Source: Simkania sp. (GTDB taxonomy: Bacteria; Chlamydiota; Chlamydiia; Chlamydiales; Simkaniaceae). Taken from it: DNA of 5,297 nucleotides. A program made the translations under genes and the position numbers. The notes beneath the pieces are model-generated. The model was not told the origin of the DNA. It saw nothing but the letters and a program-made list of their open reading frames with translations, and searched no databases. Each line of letters starts with the position of its first letter. The first letter of the stretch is position 1. Of the stretch, positions 1 through 4,427 are shown one piece after another. The stretch lies in contig JANQSR010000018.1 of assembly GCA_028279205.1 (NCBI GenBank), forward strand, positions 1-5,297. Direction: 5' to 3'.

Positions 1-39
1 TTTTGACCCAAAACATGCCAAAAATAGGCACTTTTGACC
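1..39. repeat. Short direct repeat upstream of the first gene
   Basis: The octamer ttttgacc occurs at 1-8 and again at 32-39, a 31-bp period. Between the copies is a weak 4-bp inverted pair, tgcc (16-19) and ggca (27-30). TTGACC resembles a -35 box, but I find no -10 box at proper spacing from either copy, so I do not call a promoter. It could be a binding site for a regulator of the gene at 124, or chance in AT-rich sequence. The window starts here, so more copies may lie further upstream. Confidence 0.25.
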
Positions 40-123
40 AGTCTAGCCCCTTAAAATCCACGATCTGCATAAAAAAGACCACCCCCACTGAACGGATACG
101 AAAAATTTTCGAGGTTTTTTATC

Positions 124-627
124 ATGCACGTGTTAGAAATTATCGATCGTCCAGACTACAAGTTTTTAGACGAAAAATGTAAAAATTTTGAAGAAATTCT
201 GAATTATTGCGGTTACTTCACACCCTCTGCACTCTTCTCGGGTTTTTTACGAACAATTTTTGGATCGGTGCAGATCATTTCGTCCATTTTCTTTGCGACG
301 ATCCATTCACTTTACGCCGTTAATGCTTGGAGGACTAACAATGAGGTTGATATCGATAGGTTTTCTCTCCAAGCAGACTTCGATTTCTCATACGGTTTGA
401 ACGGGTTCGCCAATTTTTTTCGGGGTCTGATCGAAGCAACCTTTGCCTTTGGTTCTGGCGGTCTTATTTCCATGGGAGGCTTACCCCTTTTCTTCTATGA
501 TCGATCGGTCAAGCGCCTTTTCGATCTTGGAAGCTTCCCTCACTTTTGCAGGTATCTATCTGAGCTTGATGGTTTTGATTACGCAGATCATCTACCAAGG
601 CAAGTATTATCAACGAGTACAAGTTAA
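124..627 (+). CDS. Hypothetical membrane-associated protein, probably Chlamydiae-specific
   Basis: This is a 167-aa protein of unknown function. Residues 33-66 are strongly hydrophobic and could form one long or two short membrane helices in a hairpin (bilobed hydrophobic segments are common in chlamydial inclusion-membrane proteins, but this is only a resemblance). Residues 90-106 (YGLNGFANFFRGLIEAT) followed by a glycine-rich hydrophobic run (109-124) and YDRS (125-128) recall the 'HG.xN.xRG.xE...P...YD' layout I associate with small hypothetical proteins of environmental Chlamydiae. That assignment is from memory, not a search. The polar C-terminus ends in STSTS. The ATG at 124 is preceded by GAGG at 111-114, nine bases away, a plausible ribosome binding site. 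No neighbour is close enough to form an operon, and the MITE-like element begins 35 bp after the stop. No terminator hairpin is visible directly after the gene. Confidence 0.72.
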   Translation: MHVLEIIDRPDYKFLDEKCKNFEEILNYCGYFTPSALFSGFLRTIFGSVQIISSIFFATIHSLYAVNAWRTNNEVDIDRFSLQADFDFSYGLNGFANFFRGLIEATFAFGSGGLISMGGLPLFFYDRSVKRLFDLGSFPHFCRYLSELDGFDYADHLPRQVLSTSTS

Positions 628-662
628 ATTGATTTTAAATCGCTTCTAGTTTACCTCTCTAG

Positions 663-687
663 GGAGTGTTCATTTAACTGTGTCATA
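663..687 (+). repeat. Left terminal inverted repeat
   Basis: This 25-bp arm pairs without a mismatch with 798-822. Outward extension fails at once (662 g against 823 t), which sets the outer boundary. Inward extension gives only a G-T pair before mismatching. Confidence 0.8.
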
Positions 688-741
688 GATAAGCTTTGAA
701 AGCAAAATAGATCCTTATCTTAACCTTTTTATGCACGGGGT

Positions 742-760
742 CTGGGGCAGAGAGCCGCAG
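742..760. other. GC-rich hairpin inside the element
   Basis: The arms ctggggc (742-748) and gccgcag (754-760) form a 7-bp stem with one internal mismatch around the 5-base loop agaga. It is the only GC-rich patch in the intergenic region. No T-run follows it on either strand, so it is not a standard intrinsic terminator. In context it is probably part of the element's own structure. Confidence 0.4.
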
Positions 761-797
761 GGTAAGCGTAAAACTTATCTAACAACACAGGAGATGT

Positions 798-822
798 TAT
801 GACACAGTTAAATGAACACTCC
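798..822 (-). repeat. Right terminal inverted repeat
   Basis: This is the reverse complement of the 663-687 arm, perfect over 25 bp. It contains an ATG (799-801) with an AGGAG sequence at 789-793 just outside it, five bases upstream of the ATG. Confidence 0.8.
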
Positions 823-879
823 TGGCTTGCCAATACTTTTCGAGATAAATTTATTCTACTTAAAAGAAAAATCCTTTAG
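799..879 (+). other. 26-codon open frame with good ribosome binding site
   Basis: An ATG at 799 follows AGGAG (789-793) at ideal spacing and opens a 26-codon frame (MTQLNEHSWLANTF...) ending at TAG 877-879. The first eight codons lie in the terminal inverted repeat and the rest in flanking DNA. It could be a real microprotein, the 5' stub of a lost transposase gene, or coincidence. The peptide has no feature I recognise, and the pairing partner at 663-687 would mask the ATG in a transcript spanning both arms. I favour coincidence or a stub. Confidence 0.15.
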
Positions 880-945
880 AATAGACCCTAGTGGGAGTGT
901 CTACACCTCAAATTACAAAAAAAATGTTGCCTGGGTCTTCTTAAA

Positions 946-966
946 TCGCTAAAAAAGGTTTAGCGA
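946..966 (+). promoter_or_regulatory. Leader hairpin upstream of the 543-aa gene
   Basis: The arms tcgctaaa (946-953) and tttagcga (959-966) form a perfect 8-bp stem with a 5-base loop, ending 33 bases before the ATG at 1000. A purine-rich stretch follows rather than a T-run, so it is not a conventional terminator. It may be an operator for a dimeric repressor or a 5'-UTR stem-loop. Confidence 0.35.
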
Positions 967-999
967 AGAAAAGGGGTCGTATCACAAGGGTTTTAAGTT

Positions 1000-2631
1000 A
1001 TGCGTCGTTCTTCCTTGCCCGATGTTGACTTTGTTAACGTGAATCACAAAGCCTCTTTTCAAACTGCCGTTTCTCGGAATTTTCTTCAATTATTCAAAAA
1101 GAAGTACCTTCGCAACCTGTTTCTTTCCCTATTTACTTTTGGGGTTTATCCTTACAAAAGGTATAAAAAGATCAAGCATGACGTAGCTCAAGCACTCACT
1201 GCTCGTAAGCTATTCCATTTCAGGGTTTTGCAAGACCAGATTGAGAAAATACGTGAGGATCAAGTTCAATTAGATCCGCGTCAATCTCTAAACAATATTT
1301 ATATGAGAATTCAATCGAAAAAGATTAGTGAGGACGAAAATGCCCTTGAGTTCAAAGCCATTTTTTCCCCAAATGAAATTCTTCTCTCCATCACGAATCC
1401 CGTTCGGGATTCAAAGAAATTTAAGTTTCCGAGACTTAAGAATCGGCGGCTTGACTACCTAAAAATATGGCAGGGGATTAAAAAACAGGCGAGAACAAAT
1501 CAATATCGGCAAATCCAGAGCATTAATTTTTGCAATAAGACGCTTAAACAGGAGTATAAACTCACCTCAGAGGGGATTCACGACCGCCTAAAGAGAACAT
1601 CGATTTACCGAAAACGTTCTTGCTCGCTTACCTACTTCAAAGAATTGAGCAAAGCATTTCAAGAGGTGGTGCTCGCTTACCAAGATTTTGAAGAGCTAGC
1701 AGAGACGAACACAGGACTTTTCCGGTTCATAGAGACCCTCTCTAAAACCTCAGAAAAAGAGATCGAAACATTCCAAACTTACCTTACAAGTCACTACCTT
1801 CCGAAAGATCTTCCTTTCGAAAATCGGCGTCAGCTCATTCAACTTGGGAATCAGCAAGATGTTTTGTCCCATATCACTGAAGAGGAGCAGTTGAGTATTT
1901 GCTCTCTCGTTCTCAATCACTACCAATGGGACTTCCTCTTATCTCTTGAAGAGGTTTCCCAAATCACGTTAAATCTACTCGACTGGGCTTTTGAGGAATC
2001 TTCTCGCGCCATGAAAAAACCGCTCTCTTATCTCGAAAGGCTTCATGCTCGATCAAAAAAGCGGGTAAAAGATCAAATAGAGGGGTTTCCAAGCCTCAAT
2101 GAAAAGATCAAGGAAGATGCAACTCTAGAGCAAATGACCGTCGATTTTGCTCAAGAGATCAATCGAGAATGGCCCTCCTTGCTCCTGTTTGAAGGGGATA
2201 AAAACGTGTACAGTCTCAAAAACTCCGATTCTCTGACTCAGGAAAGCTTGATTGAGTGTTATCAAAAATTTCTCAAATTTTCTGAGGGTGACGATGATCT
2301 CTTTGTCACTTTACAACAGGCTGTCTCTCAAATTGGTAAGACGGGATTTCAAGATGCCATTGAGGAAGGGGTGATGCAACTTTTGGGTGAAAAGTCTCAG
2401 TATTTTTTACCGATCCTTTGCAACACTGATGTCACGATTCGCAGGGAGAGGGCAACTCACATCCAAATTTGCTATACCTTTGAACAGGTGATTTTGAAAA
2501 AAGGGGAAGTGCAGCACCCAGCTCAAAAGGAGAAGTATATGATCATTACTCAACCACTTGAAAAAGAGAAAAGTCACTGGGTCTCCCTTGAGCCCGAAAT
2601 GAAAATTGCTCTAAAAGAGAGAGTCTCTTGA
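1000..2631 (+). CDS. Hypothetical 543-aa protein, unknown function
   Basis: I do not recognise this protein. Residues 32-60 hold a short hydrophobic hook (about 36-51) between basic clusters (LFKKKYLRN... and ...YKRYKKIK). The pattern 'yl.nL.lslltfG.Y.yk' vaguely recalls the membrane hook of DUF898/YjgN-type proteins. No signal peptidase site is evident. Residues 60-370 are charged, largely helical-looking and rich in Lys/Glu/Gln, and basic up to about 210. Residues 475-530 look like alternating beta strands (IRRERATHIQICYTF, YMIITQPL). There are no catalytic motifs I can name. The ATG at 1000 is the first possible start, since an in-frame TAA lies at 994-996. The ribosome binding site is weak (AAGGG, 986-990). 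The stop overlaps the start of the MFS gene, so the two are probably co-translated, and a role connected with the membrane or with that transporter is conceivable. A secreted or lineage-specific effector is an alternative. Confidence 0.8.
   Translation: MRRSSLPDVDFVNVNHKASFQTAVSRNFLQLFKKKYLRNLFLSLFTFGVYPYKRYKKIKHDVAQALTARKLFHFRVLQDQIEKIREDQVQLDPRQSLNNIYMRIQSKKISEDENALEFKAIFSPNEILLSITNPVRDSKKFKFPRLKNRRLDYLKIWQGIKKQARTNQYRQIQSINFCNKTLKQEYKLTSEGIHDRLKRTSIYRKRSCSLTYFKELSKAFQEVVLAYQDFEELAETNTGLFRFIETLSKTSEKEIETFQTYLTSHYLPKDLPFENRRQLIQLGNQQDVLSHITEEEQLSICSLVLNHYQWDFLLSLEEVSQITLNLLDWAFEESSRAMKKPLSYLERLHARSKKRVKDQIEGFPSLNEKIKEDATLEQMTVDFAQEINREWPSLLLFEGDKNVYSLKNSDSLTQESLIECYQKFLKFSEGDDDLFVTLQQAVSQIGKTGFQDAIEEGVMQLLGEKSQYFLPILCNTDVTIRRERATHIQICYTFEQVILKKGEVQHPAQKEKYMIITQPLEKEKSHWVSLEPEMKIALKERVS
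2615..2631 (+). promoter_or_regulatory. TTGA stop/start overlap with purine-rich RBS
   Basis: The TTG start of the transporter (2628-2630) overlaps the TGA stop of the upstream gene (2629-2631), preceded by the purine run aagagagag. This arrangement normally means translational coupling. TTG is favoured because the next in-frame ATG (codon 19) would remove most of the first membrane helix. Confidence 0.6.
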
Positions 2632-3947
2632 AAAAAACGATCCGTTTGGTTATTCCGCCCCTTATCAGCCTTGTCATCGTCATGCTGGGAAATGGTTTTT
2701 TTAACACCTACGCAAGCTTGCGCCTTTCAAAGGATGGTCATCCGAGTTGGGTCATCGGTGTGATCAATTCTGCCTACTATCTGGGTGTTATGTTGGGATC
2801 TGTCTACGTTGAGAAGCTCATCAATCGGATCGGCCATATCCGCACTTTCGCCATGTTTGCCTCTATCAATTCAGCCGCTATTTTGGTCCAATCTTTTATC
2901 ATTGGTCCGACCAGTTGGTCTATTTTCAGGTTCCTTGTCGGTTTTTGCGCTTCGGGATTTTTTATTGTGATTGAAAGTTGGCTTCTCCTCTCTACAAGCA
3001 TTCGAACGCGAGGCAAAATTTTATCCCTTTATATGTTAACACTCTATATGGCTCAGGGGTTTGGGCAGTTTATCCTAAATCTAGCCACTTTAGAAAGCTT
3101 TATTCCATTTGCGATCACGATTTTTCTAAGCTCTCTTTCTATTCTACCCGTTTGCATGATGAAAAGTAGCGGCCCTCTTGTGCTTGAATCATCGATCACT
3201 AATCTGTTTGAAATTTTAAAGAAAGCCCCACTAGGCCCGATCGGCTGTTTCATTGCAGGGCTGATTACGAGCTCTTTTTATGGTCTTGCTCCTATCTTTG
3301 GTAAAGAGATCCATCTAAGCGTGATGCAGATCTCCTACGTCATGGGATTTACTATTTTAGGTGGTCTTATCCTGCAGTGGCCTATCGGTCATCTTTCAGA
3401 TATCTTCAATCGGCGTAAGGTGATGATTAGTGTTTTTTTTGCGCTCATGTTGCTCACATTTGCCCTCTTTTATAGCAAATTTTTCCACTATCACCTTCTT
3501 TTGACTCTCATGGTGATATTTGGTGGAATCTCTTTCACAATCTATCCCCTCTCGATTACCTACACATGTGACTATTTTTCCGAGAAAAATATCATCGGCA
3601 TTACGTGTGCCCTTTTGATCATCTATGGAATTGGTTGTATTGTCGGACCGCTCCTCTCTCCGATTTTCATGTCTTTACTAGGCCCTGCAGGACTTTTTCT
3701 CTTTATCGCCATCGTTTCGGCTATTTATATCTTGTTTGCCATGTGGCGTGTTTTACACGTGCGCCCCCATCTTGAAAGGGAACAGAGCGATTATTTGCCC
3801 CTTCCAAGAGCAACCTCCCTGGTCTTTCTTTTAGACCCGCGCAGCGATGCAGAAGAGACGGATGGGCTTGAGGAGGATGAAGATGATCTGGAGCTTTACC
3901 CGTTTATTGAGGAGGATGAAGATGAGGATGACGAAGAGTTTAAGTGA
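2628..3947 (+). CDS. MFS transporter, YcaD-like, with acidic C-terminal tail
   Basis: This is a major facilitator superfamily inner-membrane transporter of 439 aa with about 12 hydrophobic segments in residues 1-375. It follows E. coli YcaD (382 aa) closely: 'WVIGVINSAYYLG' (41-53), 'RIGHIRTF' (67-74, the motif A loop after TM2), 'RFLVGF' (101-106), 'ESWLL' (116-120), 'RTRGKILSLYM' (126-136), 'PLGPIGCFIAG' (201-211), 'LQWPIGHLSDIFNRR' (249-263), 'IYPLSITYTCD' (305-315) and 'YGIGCIVGP' (333-341). Substrates of this family are not well established; drug or metabolite efflux is usually suggested. The unusual part is the extra C-terminus (about 376-439), which includes a run with 21 Asp/Glu in the last 33 residues and is expected to be cytoplasmic. 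The gene is translationally coupled to the unknown gene upstream. Its last 52 bp overlap the convergent kinase gene. The start is TTG. Confidence 0.93.
   Translation: MKKTIRLVIPPLISLVIVMLGNGFFNTYASLRLSKDGHPSWVIGVINSAYYLGVMLGSVYVEKLINRIGHIRTFAMFASINSAAILVQSFIIGPTSWSIFRFLVGFCASGFFIVIESWLLLSTSIRTRGKILSLYMLTLYMAQGFGQFILNLATLESFIPFAITIFLSSLSILPVCMMKSSGPLVLESSITNLFEILKKAPLGPIGCFIAGLITSSFYGLAPIFGKEIHLSVMQISYVMGFTILGGLILQWPIGHLSDIFNRRKVMISVFFALMLLTFALFYSKFFHYHLLLTLMVIFGGISFTIYPLSITYTCDYFSEKNIIGITCALLIIYGIGCIVGPLLSPIFMSLLGPAGLFLFIAIVSAIYILFAMWRVLHVRPHLEREQSDYLPLPRATSLVFLLDPRSDAEETDGLEEDEDDLELYPFIEEDEDEDDEEFK
3868..3925 (+). repeat. 19-bp direct repeat in transporter tail, 39-bp period
   Basis: ttgaggaggatgaagatga occurs at 3868-3886 and again at 3907-3925. 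The 39-bp offset is 13 codons, so both copies are read in the same frame as L/I-EEDED. The sequence between and after them is less alike. This fits an in-frame duplication followed by drift, or slippage in a GA-rich low-complexity tract. The second copy lies within the overlap with the kinase gene and supplies codons of its poly-Ser tail. Confidence 0.8.
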
Positions 3948-4420
3948 AGTTTGTGACGCACTCTCTTGACAATTTGATCAACGCTCTGATCAATATCGAT
4001 GGTCAAAGCATTTTGAGGCTCTTCAAGAAGATCAAACTGGCTTTTTAATAATTTAGGATCGAAAAAGTGGTTTGCGCGTTGCTCGATCCGCTTTTTGATC
4101 AGCTCGAAAGATCCTTTTAGGTAAACGAATCGGCAAAGACCGCGCACATCTAGGAGATTTCGGTAGTCTGCTTTTAACGCCGAACAAGCGAGAACGAGGG
4201 GAGAACCCCGCTGAATATGTTCTGAAATAATCTTGGATAACTTTTCAAGCCAGGGAAAACGATCTGTATCATCTAGTGGGATCCCCTCGCACATCTTTTC
4301 TTTACTACGCTCGGTGTGATAATCATCGGCATCGTAAAAGGGCCAGCCGAGCTGTCTGCCAAGTTCAGATCCTATACAAGACTTACCTGACCCTGATACT
4401 CCCATGAGAATAACGATCAT
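3896..4420 (-). CDS. gntK: Gluconokinase (EC 2.7.1.12), GntK/IdnK family
   Basis: This cytosolic kinase transfers phosphate from ATP to D-gluconate, giving 6-phosphogluconate for the pentose phosphate or Entner-Doudoroff route. At 174 aa it matches the family's length (about 175). The P-loop is GVSGSGKS (7-14). Family signatures follow: 'YDADDYHTERSKEKM' (29-43), 'GIPLDDTDRFPWL' (46-58), 'CSALKADYRNLL' (79-90), 'YLKGSFELIKKR' (100-111), 'HFFDPKLLKSQF' (118-129) and 'IDIDQ' (141-145). The catalytic fold should end near residue 160. The last 14 residues, including ten consecutive serines (162-171) and then ING, come from antisense reading of the transporter's Glu/Asp codons. The gene lies 7 bp after the stop of the upstream gene on the same strand, with no strong ribosome binding site (GGCGG sits too close to the ATG), so coupling to that gene is likely. 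No gluconate permease or other pentose phosphate gene is in the window. Confidence 0.95.
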   Translation of the reverse strand: MIVILMGVSGSGKSCIGSELGRQLGWPFYDADDYHTERSKEKMCEGIPLDDTDRFPWLEKLSKIISEHIQRGSPLVLACSALKADYRNLLDVRGLCRFVYLKGSFELIKKRIEQRANHFFDPKLLKSQFDLLEEPQNALTIDIDQSVDQIVKRVRHKLHLNSSSSSSSSSSING

Positions 4421-4427
4421 ACCGCCA

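Larger units (their letters stand above)
663..822. mobile_element. MITE-like remnant of an insertion sequence
   Basis: This 160-bp segment is bounded by a perfect 25-bp inverted repeat (663-687 against 798-822). The outer tip reads ggagtgttcatttaactg. Tips of the form 'gagtgt...taactgtgtca' resemble the ends of IS256/mutator-type elements as I remember them, so the likeliest origin is an internally deleted IS or a MITE moved in trans. The interior of 110 bp carries no transposase. It contains a second inverted pair, gataag (688-693) with cttatc (774-779), and a small GC-rich hairpin (742-760), so the whole element could fold as a nested stem. The flanks (654-662, cctctctag; 823-831, tggcttgcc) do not match, so no target-site duplication is visible. 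That leaves an old insertion, a rearranged end, or a non-transposon structured element as alternatives. Confidence 0.55.
628..999. other. Intergenic region with transposon remnant and leader hairpin
   Basis: This stretch of 372 bases has no convincing protein-coding gene. From left to right it holds a 35-bp spacer, the inverted-repeat-bounded element (663-822), an AT-rich stretch containing the octamer gggagtgt (893-900) that also forms the tip of that element, and a hairpin (946-966) before the next start codon. A very weak promoter-like pair, TTGCCT (927-932) and TAAAAA (950-955) with a 17-bp spacer, could drive the gene at 1000, but it is poor on both boxes and I do not list it separately. 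Confidence 0.6.

Noticed and set aside
1..75. Promoter built on either TTGACC copy
   Set aside because: No acceptable -10 hexamer lies 16-18 bp downstream of either copy.
443..649. A second open frame overlapping the 3' end of the first gene, encoding a hydrophobic 68-aa peptide
   Set aside because: It lies almost entirely inside the 124-627 gene, has no ribosome binding site, and its hydrophobicity follows from reading the host gene in another frame. I considered a frameshift joining the two, but the main frame stays protein-like through YDRS and on to its stop.
654..831. Target-site duplication around the 663-822 element
   Set aside because: The 9-bp flanks (cctctctag and tggcttgcc) do not match, nor do shifts of one or two bases.
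628..999. tRNA, small structured RNA or CRISPR array in the intergenic region
   Set aside because: There is no cloverleaf, no CCA-like end with a T-loop, and no regularly spaced repeats; the only repeats are the two inverted arms and short hairpins.
2785..3253. Several open frames of 60-70 codons on both strands inside the transporter gene
   Set aside because: The transporter's family match is continuous across the region, and these are shadows of it with no homology or start signals.
3948..3990. Possible bidirectional terminator between the convergent genes
   Set aside because: The genes overlap, and I find no stem with a flanking T-run at the junction on either strand.
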